A stretch of 21,387 nucleotides of DNA from CAYFRC01 sp050946115 (lineage in GTDB: Bacteria > Bacillota > Clostridia > Christensenellales > Aristaeellaceae). The notes beneath the pieces were generated by a model. It saw only the letters and a program-made list of their open reading frames with translations, did not search any database and had not been told where the DNA came from. The position numbers and the translations under genes were made by a program. Below are positions 13,815 to 21,387 of this stretch, one piece after another. The DNA lies in assembly GCA_050946115.1 (NCBI GenBank), contig JBMNUF010000031.1, forward strand, positions 1-21,387. The letters are read 5' to 3'. Position 1 is the stretch's first letter. Each line of letters starts with the position of its first letter.

Positions 13815-14651
13815 TTACTGCCCCCTCTTCATGGAAAGATAATCGTTGTAGCCCGTGATCAGCATGAATAGCCCCACAAACAGCAAGATCGTGGAGAAAA
13901 TCGGCGGCAAGATCCAGTTCCAGCGCTGCGCCATGATCGCGTTGTAGCTGCGCGCCCATTGGATCATGTTGCCGAGGGAGACGAGGTTCGCGGGCGAAAG
14001 CCCCAATACCGCCAGGCTCGATTCGGACGCGATGGCAGAAAGCGTCGCGTTCATGAAGTTGGACAGCGACCACGTCAGCGCAAACGGCAGAATCTCCGTA
14101 AAGATCACCTGCAACGTGCCCTCGCCGGAGAACCATGCCGTGCGGATGAACTCGCGCTCCTTCATCGAAAGCGCCATAGAGCGAATCTGCCGTGATGGCC
14201 ACGCCCACGCAAACATCGCAAGCACCAGCGCGAGCAGCAGCACCGTGCTCGTTCCCTTCATGAGCGCCGTCATGAGGATCAGCACCGGAAGCGAGGGGAT
14301 GACCACGAACGTATCCGTGACGAGCATCAACACCCTGTCGAGCGTTCCGCCGACGAAGCCCGCGAGCAGGCCCACGAAAACGCCAACGACCGTGCCCAAA
14401 AACGCCACGATGAGGCCGATGGACAGGGAATTATGGATCGCCTCGATCAAAAGCCAGAAGATGTCCTGCCCCTGCGAGGTCGTGCCAAAGAAGTGTTCCG
14501 AAGAGGGCGGCAGGTTCTTCATGCGGACGTTGAACGGGAACGGATTCGTGTGCGGGATAAAGTACACGACGAAGCCCAGGATCAGGAAGAACAGCGTAAC
14601 GATCAATCCGAACTTAAATCGGGCATTCGTATTTTTCCAGAGTTTTTTCAT
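13815..14651 (-). CDS. ABC transporter permease (OppC/DppC type)
   Basis: The 278-residue membrane protein has the usual OppC layout. A first transmembrane helix (FGLIVTLFFLILGFVVYFI) is followed by an outside loop with the typical SSEHFFGTTSQGQDIF segment. Further helices and the cytoplasmic coupling loop come next, holding AWAWPSRQIRSMALSMKEREFI before the family's AWFSGEG segment. It would form the transport channel together with the OppB-type subunit. ATG 14651 has GGGAGG about 10 bases upstream and starts 19 bases after the oppB-like gene ends. Confidence 0.92.
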   Translation of the reverse strand: MKKLWKNTNARFKFGLIVTLFFLILGFVVYFIPHTNPFPFNVRMKNLPPSSEHFFGTTSQGQDIFWLLIEAIHNSLSIGLIVAFLGTVVGVFVGLLAGFVGGTLDRVLMLVTDTFVVIPSLPVLILMTALMKGTSTVLLLALVLAMFAWAWPSRQIRSMALSMKEREFIRTAWFSGEGTLQVIFTEILPFALTWSLSNFMNATLSAIASESSLAVLGLSPANLVSLGNMIQWARSYNAIMAQRWNWILPPIFSTILLFVGLFMLITGYNDYLSMKRGQ

Positions 14652-14670
14652 TGTTGCGCAGCCTCCCTTC

Positions 14671-15669
14671 TCAGCTATAGCGAATCCGCGGGTCGATCAG
14701 CGGATAAATCAGGTCCGCGATGAGCGTACACGTTGCGATCGCGACGATGGAAATGGTGATGCAGCCCAGGATCATGTTGTAGTCAGAAAGCGTGATCGCG
14801 GACTGGATCAGGGTGCCGACGCCCGGATAGCCGAAGATGATCTCCGTCATGATCGAGCCGTTGAATACGCCGCCGATGGACATCGCGAGCGCCGTGACCT
14901 GCGTCAGAATGGAGTTGCGGAACACGTAGCGCGCGGCAATCTTCGCTTCCTTCAGGCCGCGAAAGCGCGCGTACTGCACGAACCCTTCCTGCGACGTCGT
15001 CGCCGAAAGGGATTTCATGGAGATGATCCACCAGCCCATGCCGAGCAGCAATATGGATACGCCCGGCAGTACCGACGCCTTGAGGAGGGAGGTGATATAC
15101 GCCCATGTGCCGCCGTTATAGAGGATCGTCGTCTGCAAGGGGAACCAGCCGAGCAGGAACGCGAAGACGATCTGCAGCACCAGGGCGACGATGAAATACG
15201 GGATCGGATAGATGCAGATCGCGATGCCCTCCAAGATGCGCGAAGAGCGCTTGTTGGGGCTGAAGCCCGCGAGAAGGCCGATCAGGTTGCCCAAAACCCA
15301 CGCGATGAGCGTCGTCGTGAGCGCGAGCCCCACCGTATAGGGCAGGTTGCGCTTGATGATTTCCGTAACGGGCTCGGGATAGCTCGTGAGCGAAGGGCCG
15401 AAATCGAAATGCAGCAACCCGTTCCACAAAAAAGACTGATACTGCTCCCAAAGCGAACCCTCGAGTCCGAACTGTATGCGCAGCTGCTTTCGCAGCGCTT
15501 CCTTCGCCACCGGATCCATTTGTCCGCTTCGCGCCTGCATCTGCCCGATCATGGCTTCGACGGGATCCGAGGGGAACATGCGCGGGACAAAAAAGATAAA
15601 CGTAACGCCTATCAATATGGTCAGTGCCCATGTAACAAGGCGCACGCCAAAGTATTTCCAAAACTTCAA
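14671..15669 (-). CDS. ABC transporter permease (OppB/DppB type)
   Basis: The 332-residue membrane protein begins with the conserved N-terminal helix (LVTWALTILIGVTFIFFVPRMF, then PSDPVEAM) of OppB-type permeases. After a periplasmic-type loop come the remaining helices, with SQEGFVQYARFRGLKEAKIAARYVFRNS as the coupling loop and EIIFGYPGVGTLIQSAI near the end, both typical of the family. The start is TTG 15669, 8 bases after AGGGG. A strong minus-strand terminator lies just upstream, between the binding-protein gene and this gene, so permease expression depends on readthrough. Confidence 0.92.
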   Translation of the reverse strand: MKFWKYFGVRLVTWALTILIGVTFIFFVPRMFPSDPVEAMIGQMQARSGQMDPVAKEALRKQLRIQFGLEGSLWEQYQSFLWNGLLHFDFGPSLTSYPEPVTEIIKRNLPYTVGLALTTTLIAWVLGNLIGLLAGFSPNKRSSRILEGIAICIYPIPYFIVALVLQIVFAFLLGWFPLQTTILYNGGTWAYITSLLKASVLPGVSILLLGMGWWIISMKSLSATTSQEGFVQYARFRGLKEAKIAARYVFRNSILTQVTALAMSIGGVFNGSIMTEIIFGYPGVGTLIQSAITLSDYNMILGCITISIVAIATCTLIADLIYPLIDPRIRYS

Positions 15670-15697
15670 CGGCGATACCCCTTTTCCTGCGATAATT

Positions 15698-15731
15698 CAA
15701 AAAACACGCGCCGCCAGTGACGGCGCGTGTT
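15698..15731 (-). terminator. Strong intrinsic terminator between binding protein and permease genes
   Basis: A perfect 11-bp GC-rich stem (15703-15713 / 15721-15731) with a 7-base loop is followed on the minus strand by six T. It lies 19 bases after the binding-protein stop and 29 bases before the oppB-like start. It probably lets binding-protein mRNA outnumber permease mRNA. Confidence 0.9.
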
Positions 15732-15749
15732 CTGCGAAACGTTACCGGT

Positions 15750-17642
15750 TTACGCGACGGGACGCAGTTCAGCGACGATGTACTTGAAGCAGCTCCACCA
15801 CCACCACGGTCCGTTATAGGGATTCTTCGCGCAGGGGAAGTTCTCCCAATAGGTGCTGTTGGTGGGCACGAACTTGACGCCGGAGTGGAAGCCGATGAAC
15901 GGCATATCCAGCACGGCGATCTTCAGGAACTCGAGGCCAAGCTCATAGGCTTCGTCGCTGTCCGGAGACACGAGCGCGAGCCTGTGGATGATGTCGGTCG
16001 CTTCCGCGTTGTTCCAGCGGCAGCCCTGACCGCTCGCCAGTTCGCCCAGCGGGGTGATGAGGTCGGCGTCATAGCCGGAGATCTGCGAATAGATGTCCTT
16101 CGTGATGAAGCCGGTCGGCCAGTAGCCGCCGATTTCGTAATTGCCGGTGGAACCGTCGGTGTCCCACGTCGCAGCGGACTTGGAAACCAGCGTGCAGTTG
16201 AGGCCGAACGCGAGCAGCTGCTGATAGGCTGCCTCGGTGCCGCGGCCCGCCTGCGCCTCGGTATCGGCGATGTAGGAAAGCTCTACCGTGAAGGGCTTGC
16301 CGTCAAAGTACCAGCCGTCGTCCTTCTTCTCGAAGCCCGCCTTGACGAGGAGCTTCTCCGCCGCTTCGGGGTTGTACTTCCAGCAGCCGATGCCGAACAT
16401 ATCGACCAATTCCTCGTCGGTCATGCCGGTGATGCCCAACGTTTCCGCCATGCGCGCCGCATAGCCGCTGTCCCAAACTTTCGCGGTCGTGCCGTCGCCC
16501 AGGTCGATTTCAAGGTCCTCAAGCCACCCGAGGAGGGGCTTGTAGTACAGCTCCTGTCCGGCGCTCGTGGCGGTGATGATCGGCAGCGCGGAGGCACGGC
16601 CGACGCCGTCAAAGATGGACAGGGAGATCTCGTCGAAATTCATCGCCAGCGCGATCGCCCAGCGGAAGTCGCGGTTGTCAAAGGGCGCGCCCTTGCCCAT
16701 GGAGAACGTAATGCCCTTGGAGCAGGGGTCGTCGGAGGTCGCGTAGGGGAATGCGTCGTACCAGCAGGCGATCTTGTCGTTGGCGGAGACCATGACATCG
16801 AGGATTTCGGGCGTGACTTCGCAAAGCACGTCGATTTCGTTGTTGATCATCGCCATCTGGCGCGTGGTGTCGTCGCCGAGGACGCGAACCCAGACATATT
16901 TGGCGGTGATGTCCGACGTCTTGTCGCCGTTGACGACGCCGAGCGTGGACTGCTTCCAGTCATCGCGGAGCTGATAGAGCACCCACTGGCCGTTGGGATC
17001 GTAATCCTTCACGGTGTACGGGCCGCAGACCACCGGATTCTCATCCTTGAAGGTGGTAACGTCTTCCACCTTGGAATAGATGTGCTCCGGAATGATGCGC
17101 AGGCTGTTGCCCCAAATGGTAACGCCAAACCTGAGCGTAAGCCGCGGGAAAGACGTTTTCGTGACGAACTTCACGGTGTAATCGTCCACGAGCTCGCAGC
17201 TCGCGAACACCGTGTTGTAGTACGCGGACGTCGAAAGCGCGGGGGTGTTCATGATCATGTTGACGGTGAACACGACGTCTTCCGCGTTGAGGTCTTCGCC
17301 GTCGGACCACTTAATGCCCTTGCGGATGTGGACGATGTGCTCGGTGAAGTCCTCATTGGTCTCCGGCATGCCCTCGGCAATCTCGCCGAACTGGTTGCCC
17401 GAGGCGGTGTCCATCTCCCAAAGGTGCCCCATCATGAGCTGGTGGATGCCGAAGCCCATCGAGATGCCGGTCACATAGGGGTTGAACGTGCCGGGCAGGT
17501 CTGTCGGCGTCTGTGTCTCGACGATCAGCGTCTCGGCACGGGGCGTGCCGACCGCGGTCATCTCGCCGCCGTCCGCATGTGCGATACCGAACATGGACGC
17601 GGTCATCAACACAGCAAGGAAAAGAGACAGGAATTTACGCAT
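15750..17642 (-). CDS. Extracellular solute-binding protein, family 5 (peptide/oligosaccharide), without lipobox
   Basis: The 630-residue protein is the first gene of the importer operon. It has a signal peptide (MRKFLSLFLAVLMTASMFGIAHA, cleavage likely after A23), then a family 5 binding fold with LRKG-like IRKGIKWSDGEDLNAEDVVFTVN and AIALAMNFDEIS. The family captures peptides, nickel chelates or oligosaccharides outside the membrane. The substrate cannot be read here, although aromatic-rich stretches (PWWWWSCFKY) could suit sugars or bulky peptides. Strikingly, no cysteine follows the signal core, so the usual lipoprotein anchor of monoderm bacteria is missing. ATG 17642 has AAGGAGG 7 bases upstream. 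A strong promoter lies at 17724-17752. Confidence 0.92.
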   Translation of the reverse strand: MRKFLSLFLAVLMTASMFGIAHADGGEMTAVGTPRAETLIVETQTPTDLPGTFNPYVTGISMGFGIHQLMMGHLWEMDTASGNQFGEIAEGMPETNEDFTEHIVHIRKGIKWSDGEDLNAEDVVFTVNMIMNTPALSTSAYYNTVFASCELVDDYTVKFVTKTSFPRLTLRFGVTIWGNSLRIIPEHIYSKVEDVTTFKDENPVVCGPYTVKDYDPNGQWVLYQLRDDWKQSTLGVVNGDKTSDITAKYVWVRVLGDDTTRQMAMINNEIDVLCEVTPEILDVMVSANDKIACWYDAFPYATSDDPCSKGITFSMGKGAPFDNRDFRWAIALAMNFDEISLSIFDGVGRASALPIITATSAGQELYYKPLLGWLEDLEIDLGDGTTAKVWDSGYAARMAETLGITGMTDEELVDMFGIGCWKYNPEAAEKLLVKAGFEKKDDGWYFDGKPFTVELSYIADTEAQAGRGTEAAYQQLLAFGLNCTLVSKSAATWDTDGSTGNYEIGGYWPTGFITKDIYSQISGYDADLITPLGELASGQGCRWNNAEATDIIHRLALVSPDSDEAYELGLEFLKIAVLDMPFIGFHSGVKFVPTNSTYWENFPCAKNPYNGPWWWWSCFKYIVAELRPVA

Positions 17643-17723
17643 ACGATTTCCTCCTTTTTGATTAGCATCGGTAGCGCCGCGGAAGGAAACGCCCCCGCTG
17701 TTTGCGCAGCCCGATACGAATAT

Positions 17724-17752
17724 ACTATAAATCATTTTCGCATTTTTGTCAA
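17724..17752 (-). promoter_or_regulatory. Sigma-A promoter of the ABC importer operon
   Basis: On the minus strand TTGACA (17752-17747) and TATAGT (17729-17724) are 17 bases apart. This is a strong promoter giving a leader of about 75 bases before the binding-protein start. Confidence 0.85.
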
Positions 17753-18062
17753 CATTTCTCCGTAAATTTTGTGCCGTCCCGCTGTTTTTTTCCAATCGTT
17801 TAACGCTTCTCCCGTTTTCCTCCTCATGTTGCGCCTTTTGATTGCGGGATATCGCCCTGTTTTGGAGCGGCAAATGAATAAAAACGCCTCGGAGACTGTG
17901 TGGCGCGTTCCTCAAAATACAGCTGAGGCTCTCGTACCCCCTCGACCCTCGGACCGCGTCCAAAGGCAGCATTTCGGCGGCGCTTTTTATAGATTTCATG
18001 CCTCTGCTTGATTTTTTGTGAACTATTTTACGCCATATATTACAAATTCACTCCAAAAAGAC

Positions 18063-18091
18063 TTGAAATTTCCTCTCCGATGTATTATAAT
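18063..18091 (+). promoter_or_regulatory. Sigma-A promoter of the tandem BIG2 genes
   Basis: TTGAAA (18063-18068) and a perfect TATAAT (18086-18091) are separated by 17 bases, about 40 bases before the GTG at 18131. Confidence 0.85.
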
Positions 18092-18130
18092 CGAGATGGT
18101 TATTTAGTATATTATAGGGGGGCGATATCT

Positions 18131-20005
18131 GTGCGATCCAAAAAAGCAAAGATATTCCTTGCGATCCTGCTGCTCGCGCTCGTTCTCGCGCCGGCGACGG
18201 CCTCGGCCGTCGCGCAGAGAAGGGTAAAACTCGAATATTCAAAGCTCACGGTCGATATGGCGGACGGGACGACGCTTCAGTTAAATGCATCCGTGCTTCC
18301 CGCAAACGCAAGCCAAAGGGTCGTTTGGAGAAGCAGCAAACCATCCGTCGCGAAAGTCTCCTCGACGGGGCTCGTCAGATTTCTGAAGCCCGGCACGGCG
18401 GTCATCGGCGTAAGGCCGAGAACGGTTTCAAGGGGCTGGGTCAAATGCACGATCGTCGTCAAAGATTCGCTGCGGCCGACGGGAATGACACTGTCCTCGG
18501 GCAACGCCGATCTCGCGGTCGGCTCCCAAATGACGCTCACGGCATCGCTCACGCCCGCAAGCGCGATACAGGACGTGCGGTATGTGACGAGCAAAAAGTC
18601 GGTCGCGACGGTGACGCAAAGCGGCGTCATCACCGCAAGAAGCGTCGGGACGGCGAATATCCGCGTGTATTCCACGCGCAACGCATCCCTATATAGAACG
18701 ATCAGAATCAGGGTCACGACCCTGCCCGCGCCCGCGCGCATCACCATTTCCCCGGAAGACAAGACGATGAACAGGGGCGATACCTTGCAACTCGTCGCAA
18801 CGGGCTCCCCCGCTTCCGCGTCGCAGTCCTTCGGCTGGAAATCCTCCAATACGGCAATCGCGTCCGTCACCCAAAACGGCCTCGTGACGGCGAAAAAGAC
18901 GGGCAGAGTCAGGATTACCTGCTATTCCATGCAGAACAAATCCGTGAAGACCGTCCGCACGATCACAGTGCTCGATCCGAACAAGATCACGCAGGTCACG
19001 CTCTCGCCGAGCGGCGCATCGTACCTCGAAGAGGGCGAGGAGCTTCAGCTCACGGCGAAGGTGCTCCCGGCGGGCGCATCGCAGGCGGTCACATGGAGGT
19101 CATCCAATTCCTCCGCGGCGATCGTAACGGACGGCAAGGTCGTCGCCAAGGGGTCCGGAACCGCTGCGATTACCGCCTCCTCCGCGGTCGATCCCGCAAA
19201 GAAGGCAAGCGTGAGCGTTACGGTTCTCAACCCGACCCGCACCACGACCGTCCCACTGCGCACAACGGCGATCGGCGGTATCTCCACCAACCTCTCCAAG
19301 ATCGACGCCGTAAAGAGGAGCGCGATCAACGAGCTGACGTATCTCGTCGCAAAGGACAAGATTTCCGCCGCGGAAGCCCAAACGCGTCAGAGCGTCATCA
19401 CCAACGCCTTTGCGATGTACCGCTTCCCGTGGACGACGAGCAAGAGGCAGCGCTACTGGACGACGGCCTACGGCGGCGCCAAGGATTTCCTTCCCGACAA
19501 GGTCTATTACGGGCTGCCGTATATCCAGTGCGGCACGAACGGCAACTACACAAATCGCATGTACAATGTCGTCAAGGCGCTAAACGGCGGGTATTTCACG
19601 AAGTCCTCGAGCAACCGCTATCTCATGACGTCAAAAAGACTCAACGGCATGTATGTCGGCAACGACTGTTCCGCGTTCGTCTCCATGAGCACGTGGGGCA
19701 CGAGCCACGCGGCGAGCTATCTCGCGACGAAGTACATGGCGACGAGTCGCTATTACAACACGATCTCGGGCTATGATAACCTGCGCCCGGGCGATGCCCT
19801 CGTCAAGGGCGGCTCCCATACGGTCATGTTCCTGTATTTCACCGACAGCGCCAAGACACGCATGATGATCATCGAACAGGGCGGCGGCACGAATCCCGGC
19901 GGCAGCGACATGCACAACACTGTGACCTGCTCCGTCGTGAACGTCTCCTCCTACAAAAACGGCGGCTATGTCATCCGAAGGGCGACCTTCCTCAGCAGAA
20001 GATAA
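18131..20005 (+). CDS. Secreted protein with four BIG2 domains and a C-terminal NlpC/P60- or CHAP-like peptidase domain
   Basis: The 624-residue protein begins with an export signal (FLAILLLALVLAPATASAVA). Four bacterial Ig-like group 2 repeats follow at about residues 34-112, 115-196, 200-282 and 285-367. Each has the strand pattern 'L.L.A...P..A...V.W.SS....A.V...G.V.A...G.A.I'. A linker leads to a papain-fold-like domain: C513 in GNDCSAFVSM, H563 in GGSHTVMFLYF and E582 in MMIIEQGGG are candidate catalytic residues. This suggests a peptidoglycan hydrolase or amidase, with Ig-like domains acting as spacer or wall/carbohydrate-binding modules. There is no LPXTG motif or lipobox. GTG 18131 follows GGGGGG by 8 bases. 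A paralogue follows 18 bases downstream. Confidence 0.85.
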   Translation: MRSKKAKIFLAILLLALVLAPATASAVAQRRVKLEYSKLTVDMADGTTLQLNASVLPANASQRVVWRSSKPSVAKVSSTGLVRFLKPGTAVIGVRPRTVSRGWVKCTIVVKDSLRPTGMTLSSGNADLAVGSQMTLTASLTPASAIQDVRYVTSKKSVATVTQSGVITARSVGTANIRVYSTRNASLYRTIRIRVTTLPAPARITISPEDKTMNRGDTLQLVATGSPASASQSFGWKSSNTAIASVTQNGLVTAKKTGRVRITCYSMQNKSVKTVRTITVLDPNKITQVTLSPSGASYLEEGEELQLTAKVLPAGASQAVTWRSSNSSAAIVTDGKVVAKGSGTAAITASSAVDPAKKASVSVTVLNPTRTTTVPLRTTAIGGISTNLSKIDAVKRSAINELTYLVAKDKISAAEAQTRQSVITNAFAMYRFPWTTSKRQRYWTTAYGGAKDFLPDKVYYGLPYIQCGTNGNYTNRMYNVVKALNGGYFTKSSSNRYLMTSKRLNGMYVGNDCSAFVSMSTWGTSHAASYLATKYMATSRYYNTISGYDNLRPGDALVKGGSHTVMFLYFTDSAKTRMMIIEQGGGTNPGGSDMHNTVTCSVVNVSSYKNGGYVIRRATFLSRR

Positions 20006-20023
20006 GGAAAGGGGTTGTTCCAA

Positions 20024-21387
20024 TTGAAACGGCGCATCGGCTTTGCATGCCTCATAGCGCTTGCGCTGTCTCTCCTCCTCTCGACGGCTGCATTTGCCGT
20101 AGCGCAGAGGGAAGCGGTTCTGAGCGAGACGGAGATTACGATCGACCTTGCCGCCTCATCCACCTACAGGCTCAGGGCTTCCGTTCTGCCCGCAAAAGCG
20201 AAGCAGTCCGTCATATGGAGATCGGGCAATAAGAACATCGCGACGGTTTCGACAAAGGGGCTCGTTAGGGCATACCGAACGGGCGATTTGAAGATTTCCG
20301 TGCGCCCGTCGAAGGTCAGAACCAAGGCCATGTGCTCCGTGCACGTCATAGACAGCATGTGCCCGGACAGCGTGGTGCTGCATTACGGCGGCTCGCTTAC
20401 GCTCAATGTCTTTGACAGGGTGCAGCTCGTTTCGTTTGCGCTGCCGAGCGAGAAATCACAATCCATCAGGTTCCGTTCGAGCAATCCCAAGGTGCTTTCT
20501 GTCACCCCCACCGACGGCATTTTGACGGCGAGGTCCAGGGGAAACGCGAGGATCACCGCGTATTATACGCGCGATCCGAACGTCTCCGCGCATATCGATT
20601 TCACCGTCAAGCGGTCCGCATCGCCCAGAAGGATCGCGATCCTGCCCCAAGACAACACGCTCTTCTTGGGGGAAACGCTGCAGCTTTCCGCGGCACCCAC
20701 GCCGAACGACGCATCCAATGCGGTCATATGGTCTTCTACGAACACGAGGATAGCGTCGGTTACGCGAACAGGTCTCGTGACGGGAAAGAGAGAGGGCATC
20801 GTAAAGATCAAGGCGACCTCGAGGTTCAACAAGAAGGTCTATACCGTGCGCACGCTGAAAATCGTGGACAAGACGACGCCCACGTCGTTTTCCGTGGCCG
20901 TAACGGGCGCGCTGACGACCGGCAGCACCTCGCAGCTCGCGATCGAAATCCTCCCCGAAACGGCGAGGGACGTACAAATCAAATGGAGGATTAGCGACCC
21001 GAACGTCGCCGAAGTATCCCCCACGGGTCTTCTGACGCTCCAAAACGCCGGCAGGGCGAGGATCGTCGCGACGACGGTCAAGGGAAGACTGACAGAAACG
21101 CTCGACATCGTAGTGACGGATCCGACATCTGCCGTCTGCGTCATAACCCCCGCGCGGACTACGGATATTCCCGGCATCGCCGCCAATATCCAAAGAATCG
21201 AAGCCGTCGAAAACAGCGCCTACCAGGTGCTCCAGAAGTTGGTATCTGCGGGCGCGATACCGCAGGGCGACATCATTTACTTTCCAAACAAAGCAAGAGA
21301 CAGGAACTCAGGATTTAATGCCGCTTTAGCAAGTTTGGCTCTCGTGCTCATTCTCTTACTAGAAGGGGTAGAACGCAGCAAAGAGAG
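20024..21387 (+). CDS. Second secreted BIG2-repeat protein, paralogue of the upstream gene (runs off the right edge)
   Basis: About 454 codons are visible from TTG 20024, which lies 9 bases after AGGGG. The signal peptide ends in AFAVAQR, close to SAVAQR in the upstream protein, followed by four BIG2-type repeats (about 33-110, 113-195, 197-280, 283-365). The region after them (TTDIPGIAANIQRIEAVENSAYQVLQKLV in two parts, 385 onward) matches the linker of the upstream protein (TNLSKIDAVKRSAINELTYLV). The next segment should resemble 'RQSVITNAFAMYRFPW'. From about codon 417 (21270) it instead reads an unrelated, hydrophobic sequence in AT-richer DNA, still open to the edge. The gene probably arose by tandem duplication. 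Its catalytic domain, if present, is not visible. Confidence 0.78.
   Translation, partial: MKRRIGFACLIALALSLLLSTAAFAVAQREAVLSETEITIDLAASSTYRLRASVLPAKAKQSVIWRSGNKNIATVSTKGLVRAYRTGDLKISVRPSKVRTKAMCSVHVIDSMCPDSVVLHYGGSLTLNVFDRVQLVSFALPSEKSQSIRFRSSNPKVLSVTPTDGILTARSRGNARITAYYTRDPNVSAHIDFTVKRSASPRRIAILPQDNTLFLGETLQLSAAPTPNDASNAVIWSSTNTRIASVTRTGLVTGKREGIVKIKATSRFNKKVYTVRTLKIVDKTTPTSFSVAVTGALTTGSTSQLAIEILPETARDVQIKWRISDPNVAEVSPTGLLTLQNAGRARIVATTVKGRLTETLDIVVTDPTSAVCVITPARTTDIPGIAANIQRIEAVENSAYQVLQKLVSAGAIPQGDIIYFPNKARDRNSGFNAALASLALVLILLLEGVERSKE
21270..21387. other. Terminal stretch unlike the paralogue, possible insertion or chimeric join
   Basis: The last ~118 bases change in base composition and lose similarity to the paralogous gene. 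The minus strand carries an open frame from the edge to a TAA at about 21277, ending AKLAKAALNPEFLSLALFGK, which also looks protein-like. Either strand could be the coding one; I cannot assign a family. Confidence 0.35.

Larger units (their letters stand above)
17643..18130. other. Intergenic region between divergent binding-protein and BIG2 genes
   Basis: This gap of about 490 bases holds the two divergent promoters listed separately at its ends. The middle (about 17760-18060) is AT-richer than its surroundings and has no gene, no RNA motif I can name and no clear operator repeat. Confidence 0.6.

Noticed and set aside
13966..15720. 584-codon plus-strand open frame opposite the permeases
   Set aside because: Antisense to two clear membrane permeases, low-complexity and Arg/Asp-rich.
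15717..17765. 682-codon plus-strand open frame opposite the binding protein
   Set aside because: Antisense shadow; the minus strand has a signal peptide, ribosome site, promoter and family motifs.
17643..17999. In-frame N-terminal extension of the binding protein to 17999
   Set aside because: The extension crosses the promoter at 17724-17752 and the ribosome site. The signal peptide must be N-terminal, so the start is 17642.

Overview
The window looks like a chromosomal segment of a GC-rich Clostridia-type Firmicute. The evidence is the dnaG-rpoD-trmK-nif3-like-zinc ribbon gene order, a class I SAM (S-box) riboswitch with a transcription terminator, strong AGGAGG ribosome sites with frequent GTG/TTG starts, and consensus sigma-A promoters. 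Secreted proteins with tandem Ig-like (BIG2) domains and a solute-binding protein without a lipobox would fit a gut or rumen Christensenellales-like lineage. That placement is only an impression from gene style.

Layout. (1) 1-2280, visibly less GC-rich, minus strand: the start of an IS256-type transposase running off the left edge, a GNAT acetyltransferase, a 2H phosphoesterase (LigT/RNA-ligase-like), and a secreted protein of unknown function whose frame is cut by an in-frame TAG. (2) 2491-9857, plus strand: the information-processing cluster dnaG, rpoD, trmK, a Nif3-like protein and a coiled-coil zinc ribbon protein, then a GDPD-type phosphodiesterase, then metK under a perfect TTGACA-17-TATAAT promoter and an S-box riboswitch. 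(3) 9916-11049, plus strand: a NamZ/DUF1343 exo-muramidase-like protein without a signal peptide, ending at a bidirectional terminator. (4) 11119-11672, minus strand: a two-gene redox operon, a very short ferredoxin-thioredoxin reductase catalytic chain followed by thioredoxin. (5) 11870-17642, minus strand: a complete five-gene peptide/oligosaccharide ABC importer (binding protein, two permeases, two ATPases). A strong terminator lies between the binding protein and the permeases. (6) 18131 to the right edge, plus strand: two tandem secreted BIG2-repeat proteins. The first ends in an NlpC/P60- or CHAP-like cysteine peptidase domain. The second runs off the window, and its last ~115 bases no longer resemble its paralogue.

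How the genes work together: region 2 carries primer synthesis, the main sigma factor, tRNA modification and SAM synthesis under SAM feedback. Region 4 would pass ferredoxin electrons to thioredoxin. Regions 3 and 6 suggest peptidoglycan turnover inside and outside the cell, and region 5 feeds the cell with peptides or oligosaccharides. I see no CRISPR array, rRNA, tRNA or prophage. The points most worth checking are the amber-split secreted gene, the minimal FTR-Trx pair, the tandem BIG2 peptidases and the sequence discontinuity near 21270.
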